The position numbers were made by a program, and so were the translations under genes. A DNA stretch of 50,824 nucleotides from the NCBI GenBank assembly GCA_008636105.1, contig VSDH01000018.1, positions 1-50,824 of the forward strand, given 5' to 3'. Shown one piece after another: positions 1 to 8,396 of this stretch. Position 1 is the first letter of the stretch. Each line of letters starts with the position of its first letter. Below the pieces are notes generated by a model that was not told the origin of the DNA, did not search any database, and saw nothing but the letters and a program-made list of their open reading frames with translations. The stretch comes from Candidatus Scalindua sediminis. GTDB lineage: Bacteria > Planctomycetota > Brocadiia > Brocadiales > Scalinduaceae.

Positions 1-132
1 TTTACAACTTACGACACTAAAAAATATTTTCATAATTTTCTTTTGCAAAGTAAGGTGATACAAGAAGTGATCAAAAATACAGAAAACAATTTTGGTATAG
101 TGGATGGAGATAATTTGTTAAGTGCAAATTAG
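1..132 (+). CDS. C-terminal end of a gene cut by the window edge
   Basis: An open frame runs from the first base of the window through 43 codons to a TAG at 130-132. No start lies inside the window, so this is probably the tail of a gene that begins to the left. The tail is rich in Asn, Lys and Phe and ends in LLSAN. It contains no motif I recognise, so I give no function. A chance open frame of this length is possible in AT-rich DNA, hence the modest confidence. Confidence 0.4.
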   Translation, partial: FTTYDTKKYFHNFLLQSKVIQEVIKNTENNFGIVDGDNLLSAN

Positions 133-262
133 TAATAATAGATATGGTAAGACATACAATTACTATTTGAGTATACTCAAATATAGTGCCGAACAGTATT
201 GGGTCACATCCCATATTTCCACATATATCAGGGAAGTGTCTCTAATTAACTACAGCATGAAA

Positions 263-1336
263 TCAATTCCTATTTGGTTCTGGAGTATTTGAAGTCGAGG
301 GTGGTAGAATAGGAAAAATAATTTCAGGTTGTTCTCCAGTTAAGGTTCGTAGAAATGCAACAATTTTGTCCGTTTCATCATCAGTAAGTATTAATCCTAT
401 CTGATATTCGGCCATGATATTAACTGCCTCACTCAAATTCCATGTGCTTGCGTCGTGGAAATAGGGAGCAGTTAATTCAATATTTCTTAGCAGTGGAACT
501 TTGAATACGTATTTATCTTCCTCTTTTTTTGTTACGTTGTATCTGCCAAGAGTATGGGTGTCTTTGTCATATGGTTTTGCCATTCCAAATTTCTGATAAG
601 AGTTTCCTCCTACACCAACACCGTTATGGCAGGCTATACAACCTTTATCCTTAAATAGATCATATCCTTCCTTCTCTGATTCGGAAATGTAATTATCATA
701 GCCTCTTAGCCACAAATCAAATCTTGAGTTTGGCGTGGTTAAAGTCTCTTCAAACGCTGCAATAGCATCAGTGACATGATCGATGTCAATTTTTTCATCT
801 CCATATACCTCCTTGAACCACTGCACGTATTCCGGTATTGATTGCAATACATTCACTGCAATCTCATGGGTTGAACCCATTTCAATAGGATTGGCTATGG
901 GCCCTCCTGCCTGCTCTTTCAAGTCCTTTGCACGGCCATCCCAGAATTGTGCCAGATTGAATTTTGCATTCAGGACGGTAGGTGAGTTTATCGGACCAAA
1001 AAACCATTTATGTCCGATAGAGCTTGGCAAATTATCTGCACCACCTGTTGAGAGGTTATGACAGGAATTACAAGTGATCCAACCGGATTTGGACAATCTG
1101 GGTTCAAAAAACAATTTCTTTCCTAATTCTACCTTTGCTCTGTCGTAGTCAAAGCTAATTGGGATTTGTTTGATAGGTTCATCTGCACGTGGTGATTTAA
1201 CTCCGCCCGCCATCCTTCCACCTCTACCATAACCCATATCAATCAAACCACCTGCAGTAGTAAATGCCGGCATCCCAACATTGCTAACGACAAGGGCCAT
1301 TAAACAGCTGATCGCAGTAAATTTAATTATATTCAT
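263..1336 (-). CDS. Secreted di-haem cytochrome c peroxidase (CCP/MauG family)
   Basis: This 357-residue protein has an N-terminal hydrophobic signal (about residues 5-28), so it should be exported. Two c-type haem sites are visible, CNSCH at 89-93 and CIACH at 233-237, spaced as in bacterial di-haem peroxidases. The stretch around residues 105-123 (HKWFFG, NSPTVLNA) and GPIANPIEMG near 145-154 are typical of the family. Such enzymes reduce hydrogen peroxide with electrons from small c-type cytochromes or, in MauG relatives, oxidise other substrates. The gene stands alone and points away from its neighbour. AAGGAGA precedes the ATG, and a near-consensus promoter lies at 1386-1414. The peroxidase role is inferred from the family. 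Confidence 0.9.
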   Translation of the reverse strand: MNIIKFTAISCLMALVVSNVGMPAFTTAGGLIDMGYGRGGRMAGGVKSPRADEPIKQIPISFDYDRAKVELGKKLFFEPRLSKSGWITCNSCHNLSTGGADNLPSSIGHKWFFGPINSPTVLNAKFNLAQFWDGRAKDLKEQAGGPIANPIEMGSTHEIAVNVLQSIPEYVQWFKEVYGDEKIDIDHVTDAIAAFEETLTTPNSRFDLWLRGYDNYISESEKEGYDLFKDKGCIACHNGVGVGGNSYQKFGMAKPYDKDTHTLGRYNVTKKEEDKYVFKVPLLRNIELTAPYFHDASTWNLSEAVNIMAEYQIGLILTDDETDKIVAFLRTLTGEQPEIIFPILPPSTSNTPEPNRN

Positions 1337-1385
1337 TTGCTCTCCTTTTTTAGTTAATGATTAGAGTGTGTACTTCTTAAGAGCA

Positions 1386-1414
1386 ATAATATGTATTGCA
1401 TATAAAATTGTCAA
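1386..1414 (-). promoter_or_regulatory. Predicted sigma-70 promoter of the di-haem peroxidase gene
   Basis: On the minus strand there is a perfect TTGACA (1414-1409), a 17-base spacer and TATTAT (1391-1386). It lies about 50 bases upstream of the start codon of the peroxidase. No start site was measured; this rests on consensus match and spacing. Confidence 0.6.
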
Positions 1415-1500
1415 GAGCGTTAATTTGTGTTGCACCTCGCAAAAATACATATGTTATTGAATTTATTGACATTTCCAATAGAACTTGTTAGGTTGATTCC

Positions 1501-2067
1501 ATGATGAAAAAGTTAACCAGCCCCGCCTGCCCGACAACAATCACGTCTGGCAGGGAGGGCACAGAGAAGAGAGAAGAGGACTTCACGAATATTAAATCGC
1601 TTTTGCAAAAATTGTATAATGAGAACACCGAGAAGGTGGAGCAGGCTCTTGAAGAAATTGGTAGAGTCGGAAAAGGTAATGGTGAAGCCATGAAGGCACT
1701 TCAAAAATTCTTAAGAAAAGAACAGCGAATGCCTCTTCGTATTTTAGCCACCCAAACCATTTCAAAGGTAAAAAAGATTTCTCAGCCTTCTACAGGGGAA
1801 TTTAAAAAGCCCGGTATCTTTCAATGTCCTGGTGCTGAGAAGATAAAAAGGATAGAAATTATAGACGTAACATGTCCGCACTGTCGTAAGAAGGGTACAG
1901 CATCGGTAGCCGGTTTCGAGAATGATTTTGCCTGTGAGAGTTGTGGGGAAATAATACAGCGTGATTTACCTGAAAGCTGTATTGAAAAGTGTCCTGTAGG
2001 AAGTGAGTGTGTCGGTAAAGAACGTTATCAAAAATATATGAAAGGTAGAAAAGAGCTACTTAAATAA
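1501..2067 (+). CDS. Unrecognised protein with C-terminal zinc-binding cysteines
   Basis: A 188-residue soluble protein of unknown function. Residues 25-95 are predicted helical and charged, possibly a short HEAT-like scaffold. The C-terminal part carries CPHC (125-128) and CESCG (145-149), a classic zinc-ribbon pair, then three further cysteines at 160, 164 and 170. The first 20 residues look artificial for such a protein: codons 7-20 are read from a GC-rich palindrome (1521-1559) that recurs between genes in this window, so the original start may lie further in. No strong ribosome site precedes the ATG. The gene at 2096 follows after 28 bases in the same direction, suggesting co-transcription. 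Confidence 0.65.
   Translation: MMKKLTSPACPTTITSGREGTEKREEDFTNIKSLLQKLYNENTEKVEQALEEIGRVGKGNGEAMKALQKFLRKEQRMPLRILATQTISKVKKISQPSTGEFKKPGIFQCPGAEKIKRIEIIDVTCPHCRKKGTASVAGFENDFACESCGEIIQRDLPESCIEKCPVGSECVGKERYQKYMKGRKELLK
1521..1559. repeat. GC-rich palindrome inside the 5' end of a coding region
   Basis: CCTGCCCGAC at 1526-1535 pairs with GTCTGGCAGG at 1545-1554 (9 of 10 positions), flanked by GC-rich arms. The same core, CCTGCCC/GGGCAGG, recurs at 3682-3703 and 44826-44860. Here it is read in frame as part of the N-terminus of the gene at 1501. Confidence 0.6.
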
Positions 2068-2095
2068 CAAAAGCTGCTGAGAAGAAGATTAAAAC

Positions 2096-2842
2096 ATGCT
2101 AAAATTTAGCGAAATAGATAGTAGCATATGCAATATAATTCGGAGCAAGATTGAATCTCAGCTTAGAGATTGTTGGAGCCTGGAGCAGGCGGCACAAAAA
2201 TTCATCGACTCATTTTACGAAGAATTCGAAGAGTCACTCGTTATAGCAAGGATGTTTATGTCTGTTCCGTACGCAAACCTACCTCAATTCAATCAGAAAT
2301 TTGTAACTAACTTGGTGGAAGAAAAAGGCGTTGCCTCCGAAATGCAGTACGATACGCTTGTTCAATCTCTCTTGGGAACACGGGGAGAAGAACCTGACTG
2401 GAATGACAGGCGAAAATCTAAAGGACATGTAGGAATACCTCTGGTTTCGACAGAGTTTGTTGAGGCAACTCCTATGCTTGCTCGCCTTTTGAGTGATTTC
2501 GGGTTGGAGTTAGATTGGCTGAAAAAGCCCTATGATGGATGGATTATTGATACAATGGGTGACATTGCCGGTACTTTTTTTGTACCGGATGCCAAAGAAT
2601 CCGTGGATTCAAAGAAACGCAAAATCATTCCTATGCAGGATTTTGTTGAAGCTTATAACGTGCATACCGTCTTTGGAATTGGCGGGCGATACATGCTGGG
2701 CAGCAATAATATCATTGCAGCCATTTTCTTTACCAAAGAAAATTTTGATAAGAAGATCGCTCGGTTATTCCAGCCCTTGATTAACTGGTTTAAGATGATC
2801 ACCATAAAGCTTGTCAGTCAGCAGAGAATATTTTCTAATTAG
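2096..2842 (+). CDS. Hypothetical protein, possibly a sensor domain
   Basis: A 248-residue soluble protein with no transmembrane segment and no catalytic motif that I recognise. The N-terminal 60 residues look helical. The central and C-terminal parts alternate strand-like and helical segments, with conserved-looking turns such as GHVGIPLVST near residue 112 and GIGGRYMLG near 195, compatible with a GAF/PAS-like sensory fold. That is an impression, not a match. It follows the zinc-binding gene by 28 bases and probably shares its transcript. A 290-base repeat-rich stretch follows. Confidence 0.6.
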   Translation: MLKFSEIDSSICNIIRSKIESQLRDCWSLEQAAQKFIDSFYEEFEESLVIARMFMSVPYANLPQFNQKFVTNLVEEKGVASEMQYDTLVQSLLGTRGEEPDWNDRRKSKGHVGIPLVSTEFVEATPMLARLLSDFGLELDWLKKPYDGWIIDTMGDIAGTFFVPDAKESVDSKKRKIIPMQDFVEAYNVHTVFGIGGRYMLGSNNIIAAIFFTKENFDKKIARLFQPLINWFKMITIKLVSQQRIFSN

Positions 2843-2850
2843 AATAGCAT

Positions 2851-2920
2851 ACCCCCCCCCATCACAAACATAAATATGGACAGACCCGCCAAAAAGATCG
2901 TCGGACAGGCCCGCCAAAAA
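2851..2920. repeat. Poly-C tract and short tandem repeat
   Basis: A run of nine C at 2852-2860 is followed by two near-identical 18-base units at 2879-2896 and 2903-2920, GGACAGrCCCGCCAAAAA, separated by six bases. It lies between the gene ending at 2842 and the palindromic element at 2922. Confidence 0.6.
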
Positions 2921-2921
2921 A

Positions 2922-3052
2922 CAGACTGTGTCGCAATTGTCATCCCGAACTTGTTTCGGGATCTCTAATGTTGCTAAGTCATTGGAATCATTAGATTCTG
3001 AAATAAATTCAGAATGACAAATCATGTGTTTTTGTTATTGTGACACAGCCTG
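2922..3052. repeat. 131-bp palindromic element with two internal hairpins
   Basis: The outer arms CAGACTGTGTCGCAAT (2922-2937) and ATTGTGACACAGCCTG (3037-3052) pair at 14 of 16 positions. Inside, TGTCAT (2938-2943) pairs with ATGACA (3014-3019). Two hairpins sit within: CCCGAA/TTCGGG at 2944-2960 and TTCTGAA/TTCAGAA near 2996-3013. CTAATG near 2965 also pairs with CATTAG near 2989. The arrangement resembles the non-coding repeats of the TGTCATTC type that are widespread in bacterial genomes. No protein is encoded. Confidence 0.6.
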
Positions 3053-3135
3053 AAACTCGGCGGGCAGGCAGGCGTCAGGCGGGATTCTCGATCCTAGATG
3101 TTATTCGTATTAATTGCTCTCGCACAACAATATGC

Positions 3136-3549
3136 TTATACATCTATAAACCTATTAAGTGTTATTTGTTCCACTCTTTCTTCCTTTGTTAGTTCTTTTA
3201 TTCCTTTCTTATAACTTTGACTTTTTGTTTCAGTTCCTCCTGGATTCACATTACATGTTCCAACAAAAATAACCCCTTCTTCCATGACTAATGTTTTTGC
3301 TTGCAGATCACCGATAAGCTGTGCTTTTTGCTTAAGCTCGACTTTATCAGACGCTTTAATATTTCCCTCCACTCGGCCCTCAACAACGGCACTTCTTACC
3401 TTAATGGTTGCCTTAACCTTGCCTGTCTTGCCAACAACAAGCTCTCCGTTATCAGTTGTCAGTCCTCCTTCAAAGCTTCCATCAATCCTCATAGCCTGGC
3501 CAAATTTGATTGTCCCTTTAATATCAGCGTCCTGTGTCAGATTAGCCAT
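3136..3549 (-). CDS. Bactofilin family cytoskeletal protein
   Basis: Bactofilins are small proteins that self-assemble into nucleotide-free filaments and scaffold cell-wall or envelope enzymes. Starting at 3549 the protein has 137 residues. Its core is a run of short beta-helix repeats (IKGTIKFGQAMRIDGSFEGG, VKATIKVRSAVVEGRVEGNI), as the family shows. The frame is open further, to an ATG at 3693. I prefer 3549 because AGAGG sits five bases upstream and family members begin at this point. The extra 48 codons would translate low-complexity intergenic sequence. A zinc-ribbon gene ends upstream at 3720, and a GC palindrome (3682-3703) lies between them. Confidence 0.85.
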   Translation of the reverse strand: MANLTQDADIKGTIKFGQAMRIDGSFEGGLTTDNGELVVGKTGKVKATIKVRSAVVEGRVEGNIKASDKVELKQKAQLIGDLQAKTLVMEEGVIFVGTCNVNPGGTETKSQSYKKGIKELTKEERVEQITLNRFIDV

Positions 3550-3681
3550 TTTTGCCTCTTTTCTGGATTCATTTACTTTCTCGAATCCGCTTTTACTATC
3601 ATCTGCTGGTTTGCGGTCACATCTTTGATATTTGATACTAGATTCTTGATACTCGTTTTTCCCTCTCCGTTCTCTGCATAT

Positions 3682-3703
3682 CCTGCCCAGCACGTCGGGC
3701 AGG
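3682..3703. repeat. GC-rich palindrome CCTGCCC/GGGCAGG
   Basis: CCTGCCC (3682-3688) and GGGCAGG (3697-3703) form a perfect seven-base stem around an eight-base loop, in the gap between the zinc-ribbon gene and bactofilin. It shares its core with the palindromes at 1521 and 44826. Confidence 0.6.
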
Positions 3704-3719
3704 TAAAATGTATTGTCTC

Positions 3720-4082
3720 CTATGCTTCTTCAATAATAAGCCGTAGTCCACAGTCAGGACATTCCCTGGCATCCTTACCGACATGGTGACCACATGCAGG
3801 GCATCGGCCCTGATCAACCAATTCCTGGGATTCCCTGATCTCCGGATGCAATTCCATGTAATATTCATCAATATTAACATGCGCTGCCTGAACATTTTTT
3901 TTGGCAACAAGGAGAAGGAATGTGCACCCGCACATCCCGGCACTGCATCCCGGAGCAAGCGCTATGCGGGAGGGAATGTCCTTTTCAGAAAGCATGTGAG
4001 ATATCTTCTGGATCCATTCTTGCACTTCTTCCTTAATCACTACCCATTCGTCATGGGCTTCTTCTGGAATTGGAGTTTCCAT
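3720..4082 (-). CDS. DUF2007-like protein with C-terminal zinc ribbon
   Basis: A 120-residue soluble protein. The middle (about residues 35-75: IPSRIALAPGCS, FLLLVAKKNVQAAHVNIDEY) resembles the ferredoxin-like DUF2007 family, described as putative signal-transducing proteins. The C-terminus has a zinc ribbon, CPACG near residue 94 and CPDCG near 108. The combination of such a domain with a zinc ribbon is common among small regulatory proteins, but no partner or ligand can be read from the sequence. It lies upstream of bactofilin on the same strand and may be co-transcribed. The DUF2007 assignment is by resemblance only. Confidence 0.65.
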   Translation of the reverse strand: METPIPEEAHDEWVVIKEEVQEWIQKISHMLSEKDIPSRIALAPGCSAGMCGCTFLLLVAKKNVQAAHVNIDEYYMELHPEIRESQELVDQGRCPACGHHVGKDARECPDCGLRLIIEEA

Positions 4083-4193
4083 ATAAATACATTTCTATAA
4101 CCTCGATGTAATTTTGTTCCCGTCTATATCATATATGACATTTTGCCCTGTATTTAGATTTCAATCGTACTACTTACATCTCAAAAAATCACG

Positions 4194-5531
4194 CTATTTT
4201 TTCTGTTTTCGTTTTTCTTTATAAGATACAAGTCGTTTCTTGATCTCTTTATCAAATCCATTGTCTGTGGGTTTATAATATTCTTTTCCCTGTAACTCTT
4301 TTGGTAAATAAGACTGTTCTGTGTATCCACCATAACTATGAGGATATTTGTATCCCTTCGCATATCCAAGATCTTTCATTAGTGATGTTGGTGCGTTTCT
4401 GACGTGAAACGGTACCCCTAAGGCCCCTTTTTCTTTAACATCCTGCAATGCACTTTGATAAGCCATGTAAGAGGCATTACTCTTTGGTGCGGTGGCAAGA
4501 TATGTTACACCCTGTGCCAGAGGTATCCATCCCTCCGGCATCCCGACAAAATGAAAGGCATCTTTTACTGCTACGGCCACCCGGATAGCATCTGGATCAG
4601 CATTGCCAATATCCTCTGAGGCAAAAATGACCATTCGCCGTACAATAAAGAGTGGGTCTTCTCCTGCTTCCAGCATACGCGCCAGCCAGTAGAGGGCTGC
4701 GTCAGGATCACTGCCGCGCATAGATTTGATAAAGGCCGAAATCACGTTGTAATGTTCCTCCCCACCTTTATCGTAAAGAAGCGCCCTTCGTTGCATAGCT
4801 TCCTGTGCAATCTTTAAAGTAACAACCCGCTTACGTTCCTTATCGGGTTTCGCAAGCAATACGGCCGATTCAAGAGTATTTAAGGCTACTCTTGCCTCTC
4901 CATGAGAAAGCTCTTCAATGAATTTGAAGGCGTCTTCTTGTATTTCCAGTTTCAGCTTACCAAATCCCCGCTCCTTATCTGATAAGGCATTGGTCATAAT
5001 AGTTTTGATGTTATCTTTAGTGAGTTGTTCAAGAACCAACACCTTACAACGTGAGAGAAGTGGCGCATTGACCTCGAATGAAGGGTTTTCTGTCGTAGCG
5101 CCAATCAACGTAATAGTGCCATCCTCTACATGATGGAGAAAGGCATCCTGCTGGGCCTTGTTAAATCTATGTATCTCGTCTACGAACAGGATCGTTCTTC
5201 TGCCATAAAACTTAAGCTGGTCTTTTGCTTCTGCAATGACAGCACGAATATCCTTGACGCCTGATAACACGGCCGAAAACGAGACAAAGTGAGCATCCAT
5301 CGCCTTTGCAATAATTATGGCCAGTGTAGTCTTTCCCACACCGGGTGGCCCCCAAAAGATTAGGGATGCCAATTCCTTATTTTCCACAAACCCCCCGAGA
5401 ATTTTATCAGGACCAACGAGATGTTCCTGGCCAACAAACTCATCCAGGTTTCGTGGTCTCATCCTATCGGCGAGTGGGGATTTTTTAGCAGTCTTTGCTC
5501 TTGCATCAAACAAATCAGCAGTTTTCGACAT
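4194..5531 (-). CDS. rarA: Replication-associated recombination protein RarA (AAA+ ATPase)
   Basis: RarA/MgsA is a clamp-loader-like AAA+ ATPase that acts at stalled replication forks, interacts with single-strand binding protein and influences recombination. The 445-residue length is normal. Visible motifs are Walker A GPPGVGKTT (61-69), Walker B ILFVDEIHRF (114-123) and sensor 1 GATTENPSF (144-152). The C-terminal tetramerisation region contains the family hallmark RGSDPDAALYWLARML and the YKYPHSYGG stretch. The gene is monocistronic as far as the sequence shows, with an intergenic gap on both sides and a plausible promoter at 5618-5646. Confidence 0.95.
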   Translation of the reverse strand: MSKTADLFDARAKTAKKSPLADRMRPRNLDEFVGQEHLVGPDKILGGFVENKELASLIFWGPPGVGKTTLAIIIAKAMDAHFVSFSAVLSGVKDIRAVIAEAKDQLKFYGRRTILFVDEIHRFNKAQQDAFLHHVEDGTITLIGATTENPSFEVNAPLLSRCKVLVLEQLTKDNIKTIMTNALSDKERGFGKLKLEIQEDAFKFIEELSHGEARVALNTLESAVLLAKPDKERKRVVTLKIAQEAMQRRALLYDKGGEEHYNVISAFIKSMRGSDPDAALYWLARMLEAGEDPLFIVRRMVIFASEDIGNADPDAIRVAVAVKDAFHFVGMPEGWIPLAQGVTYLATAPKSNASYMAYQSALQDVKEKGALGVPFHVRNAPTSLMKDLGYAKGYKYPHSYGGYTEQSYLPKELQGKEYYKPTDNGFDKEIKKRLVSYKEKRKQKK

Positions 5532-5617
5532 TGTAAATTTTTTCTTATCTTTACAGGCGTTATCTTTATAAGGTATTTATAAAAGTTAGCAAAGAAAACA
5601 TTTCCTATTAAGGTTTA

Positions 5618-5646
5618 AATTTACATCTTAATCGCTAATTAGTCAA
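5618..5646 (-). promoter_or_regulatory. Possible promoter of rarA
   Basis: On the minus strand, TTGACT (5646-5641), a 17-base spacer and TAAATT (5623-5618) lie about 87 bases before the rarA start codon. The -10 box matches only four of six positions. Confidence 0.35.
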
Positions 5647-5812
5647 TCATTTAAGCTATTTTCAATTGTCCTAATTATATATATGTTCAAATCTCGTTTG
5701 ATAAAAACAGTTGAATTTGGATGATTGTTTTAATAATATTGCCACAGGTTCAAAAAGCAATTTTTATTACACGTGAGATTAGGATAAGACTTATAGAAAG
5801 GCATATGTCTAT

Positions 5813-6430
5813 ATGATTAAGATTGTTGAAGGTTACGAAAATAGTGAAAAGATTTGTAAGATAGTTGAGGATGTTGTCGTAGAACTGGGTATAAAACAAA
5901 AACTGGAACACATTGTAATTAAACACCCCCCTTCTGGTTTTCCCATAGATATGAACTATCTCATCTCGGATAATAAATCTCTGGATTTAGAAATAGTAGA
6001 TTCTATGGTTAATCTGGAGGGACGAGTCAGGCATGAACTCATGCATGTGGCAGATCAATTGGACGAGAAGTTTAAGTTCAAAGAAAGTAATATACCGACA
6101 GAAGGCACTGGCGATTATAGGAGGTACAAGTACCTGTGGAACGTGTACATTGACAGTCGTCTTGAGAGGAGTGGAAAACCCGCATATGACACTCAAGAAG
6201 ACAGAGAGGAGGAAATGAAGGAATGCTATCCAGAATTAAGTATGGAACTAAGGAAAGAGTGCTTTGATTTTCTCTGGGGACGGGAGCCACTCAACCACGA
6301 ACAAATCACAGAGATAAGCCGCAACCTCTTTTCGGCCTCCAAGGAGATTGAGTCCCTCGCCCACTCACGCGGGGAAAAACAGATTAAGTTTGAGACATTG
6401 GAAGAACTGATAAACTACGGACGAGAATGA
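5813..6430 (+). CDS. Putative zinc metallopeptidase-like protein (HExxH)
   Basis: A 205-residue soluble protein that I cannot place in a named family. Residues 74-78 read HELMH within a helix-like stretch (RVRHELMHVADQLD), the HExxH signature of zincin peptidases. Downstream, residues 105-117 (YKYLWNVYIDSRLER) offer acidic candidates for a third zinc ligand, as in gluzincins. The N-terminal 65 residues look like the small sheet that precedes the active-site helix in minimal peptidases. There is no signal peptide, so it would act in the cytoplasm. The gene is isolated: rarA diverges from it and cobO converges on it. Activity is inferred from one motif only. Confidence 0.6.
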   Translation: MIKIVEGYENSEKICKIVEDVVVELGIKQKLEHIVIKHPPSGFPIDMNYLISDNKSLDLEIVDSMVNLEGRVRHELMHVADQLDEKFKFKESNIPTEGTGDYRRYKYLWNVYIDSRLERSGKPAYDTQEDREEEMKECYPELSMELRKECFDFLWGREPLNHEQITEISRNLFSASKEIESLAHSRGEKQIKFETLEELINYGRE

Positions 6431-6447
6431 GGCAGTGGTTAGTATAT

Positions 6448-7008
6448 TTAGTAATCAATCCCAGGTTGAGGTTCAATCCCCTTCCTGTAAGCATGCTTTA
6501 CTTCCTTAATTTCGCTCACCGTATCTGCCAACTCAATCACTTGAGGGTGAGCGTCCCGACCCGTTAGAACAAGATGCATAAGGGCAGGTTTATGCTGAAT
6601 GATCTCTAGGACTTGTTCTAAATCAACCAGTCGTAGTTTGAGTGCATTGTTGATCTCATCCAGAATGAGGATGTCAAACCGGCCTGATTCCATCTTTTGT
6701 TGGGCTAGTGCAATAGCATCCTGGGCATTTTTTCTATGTTCCTCATGAGTGTATGGGTTTCCCTGAATACCACAGAATCCTTTACCAGTGCTAATCAACT
6801 CCACCTGACAATCCATCTTCTTTATACCATCCCACTCACCGGCATAGAGGTCGCCCTTCATGAATTGAATAATACAGACCCTCATATTGTGGCCACATGC
6901 TCTAACCATAATCCCAAGAGCTGTCGTAGTCTTTCCCTTGCCGTAGCCAGTGATCACGACTACGAGTCCTTTCTTTTCTTTAGGAACCAATCGTGTTATT
7001 TTTACCAT
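6448..7008 (-). CDS. cobO: Corrinoid adenosyltransferase (CobO/BtuR/CobA type)
   Basis: This enzyme transfers the 5'-deoxyadenosyl group of ATP to the cobalt of reduced corrinoids, making adenosylcobalamin. The 186-residue protein has the family's P-loop GYGKGKTT (21-28), the FMKGDLYAGEWDG segment, the LILDEINNALKL segment and TGRDAHPQVIELAD near 149-162, all diagnostic. The gene has a short convergent gap to the HExxH gene. No other cobalamin gene is adjacent, but a B12-binding radical SAM enzyme is encoded at 17387-19222. A perfect extended -10 box lies 42 bases before the start. Confidence 0.93.
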   Translation of the reverse strand: MVKITRLVPKEKKGLVVVITGYGKGKTTTALGIMVRACGHNMRVCIIQFMKGDLYAGEWDGIKKMDCQVELISTGKGFCGIQGNPYTHEEHRKNAQDAIALAQQKMESGRFDILILDEINNALKLRLVDLEQVLEIIQHKPALMHLVLTGRDAHPQVIELADTVSEIKEVKHAYRKGIEPQPGIDY

Positions 7009-7049
7009 CTTGAACCTTCAAGACAAAAGAATTTCAACGATATCATAAT

Positions 7050-7058
7050 ATTATAGCA
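7050..7058 (-). promoter_or_regulatory. Extended -10 promoter element of cobO
   Basis: The minus strand reads TGCTATAAT, a perfect extended -10 element, about 42 bases upstream of the cobO start. No good -35 hexamer is present, which extended -10 promoters do not need. Confidence 0.45.
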
Positions 7059-7155
7059 CATTTTAATAATCTTCTCAGCGTGTTAATCTTAATCAAAACA
7101 AGACTCTTTTTAGTTTGACGGACTCGCAATGACCGATAAGATCATGCTTATACTG

Positions 7156-7175
7156 CAAATCGCTCAATTTAGGTT
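7156..7175. repeat. Solo terminus of the ACCTAAATTGAGCGAT element
   Basis: AAATCGCTCAATTTAGGT at 7157-7174 is identical to the right end of the full elements at 34298 and 47024. The corresponding left end is not clear; a weakly similar stretch lies near 7108. This is probably a decayed copy. Confidence 0.55.
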
Positions 7176-7275
7176 TTAAAGTTTTTGGTAAGTGAATAGC
7201 TATTCTTTGACAGGATGCAAGGGGACGTTCATAAAAAACATGAAGATGAAAAGGTTGATTCTTTGACAAACTAAC

Positions 7276-8280
7276 CTATCCGTAATATCCTCGGTACCAA
7301 TCTACAAATAACTTAATCCCTTTTTCAATTGGTGTGCCTGGCTTAAAGCCAACGGCCTTTGTCAGATCATCCACATCCGCATATGTTGCAGGGACATCGC
7401 CTAATTGCATAGGCAAGAGATTCTTCTTTGCCTCTTTCCCCAGACAGTCTTCTAATACCTTAATAAACTTCATAAGCTCCACAGGATTGTTATTTCCGAT
7501 ATTGTATAATTTATACGGTGCATAACTTGTTGCAGAATCAGGATTATTACCATTCCACTGAGAATCTGGCTCAGGGATTTTGCCGGTAGTCCTCACTACA
7601 CCCTCTATAATGTCATCAATATAGGTAAAGTCTCTTTTCATCTTGCCGTAGTTAAACACATCTATTGGTTTTCCTTCTAATATGGCCTTTGTAAACAGGA
7701 ATAATGCCATATCAGGTCTTCCCCAGGGTCCATAGACAGTGAAAAACCTGAGCCCTGTGCACGGCAAGTTGTATAAGCTTGAATATGTGTGGGCCATGAG
7801 TTCATTTGTCTTTTTGGTAGCGGCATAAAGAGACACAGGATGGTCTACATTATGATGTACCGAAAACGGCATCTTTGTGTTGGCTCCATAAACAGAGCTC
7901 GATGAGGCAAAGACAAGGTGCTTCACCTTAGCATGTCTGCAGCCTTCAAGAAGATTAATAAATCCAACAATATTGCTGTCTACGTAGGCATGAGGGTTTG
8001 TTAGCGAATATCTTACACCAGCTTGTGCAGCCATATTTATAACGTAATCAAATTTTTCTTCGGAAAAGACTTTTTCCATTCCTTTAAGGTCAGCCATGTC
8101 CAATTGGATAAAAGTGAATCCCGGCTTCCCTTCAAGTTGACCTAATCGTGCCTTTTTCAGGTTAACATCATAATATTCGTTAAGGTTATCTAGCCCAATA
8201 ACGTTATCTCCTTGCTCGAGGAGACGTTTCGAAAGATGAAAACCTATGAAACCGGCCACCCCTGTTACCAAACAATTCAT
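7276..8280 (-). CDS. NAD-dependent epimerase, UDP-glucuronate 4-epimerase type
   Basis: A 334-residue extended short-chain dehydrogenase. The NAD-binding motif GVAGFIG (G7, G10, G13) and the catalytic YAATK (Y152, K156) are intact, with the conserved SSSSVYG just before. The phrases [50 protein letters not shown] and RDFTYIDDI are typical of UDP-glucuronate 4-epimerases (CapI/GAE type), which make UDP-galacturonate for surface polysaccharides. Closely related UDP-glucose 4-epimerases cannot be fully excluded. The gene stands alone with a strong promoter and AAGGAGAGGG upstream. It probably supplies sugar for the envelope, in line with the O-antigen ligase at 42644-45247. Confidence 0.9.
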   Translation of the reverse strand: MNCLVTGVAGFIGFHLSKRLLEQGDNVIGLDNLNEYYDVNLKKARLGQLEGKPGFTFIQLDMADLKGMEKVFSEEKFDYVINMAAQAGVRYSLTNPHAYVDSNIVGFINLLEGCRHAKVKHLVFASSSSVYGANTKMPFSVHHNVDHPVSLYAATKKTNELMAHTYSSLYNLPCTGLRFFTVYGPWGRPDMALFLFTKAILEGKPIDVFNYGKMKRDFTYIDDIIEGVVRTTGKIPEPDSQWNGNNPDSATSYAPYKLYNIGNNNPVELMKFIKVLEDCLGKEAKKNLLPMQLGDVPATYADVDDLTKAVGFKPGTPIEKGIKLFVDWYRGYYG

Positions 8281-8367
8281 TTGATAAACCCTCTCCTTAC
8301 GCCCTTTTTCTTTTAAAGTTGTTGATTTGTATAACCATTAGACTGAGTCTTTTACCAACAGGTTAAC

Positions 8368-8396
8368 ATAATACACAGAATGATTAGTTGTGACAA
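8368..8396 (-). promoter_or_regulatory. Predicted sigma-70 promoter of the epimerase gene
   Basis: On the minus strand, TTGTCA (8396-8391), a 17-base spacer and TATTAT (8373-8368) lie about 88 bases before the start codon. Each box matches the consensus at five of six positions. Confidence 0.55.

Noticed and set aside
2765..3025. 86-codon open frame on the minus strand
   Set aside because: It reads through the palindromic repeat element at 2922-3052; the peptide is the usual translation of such repeats.
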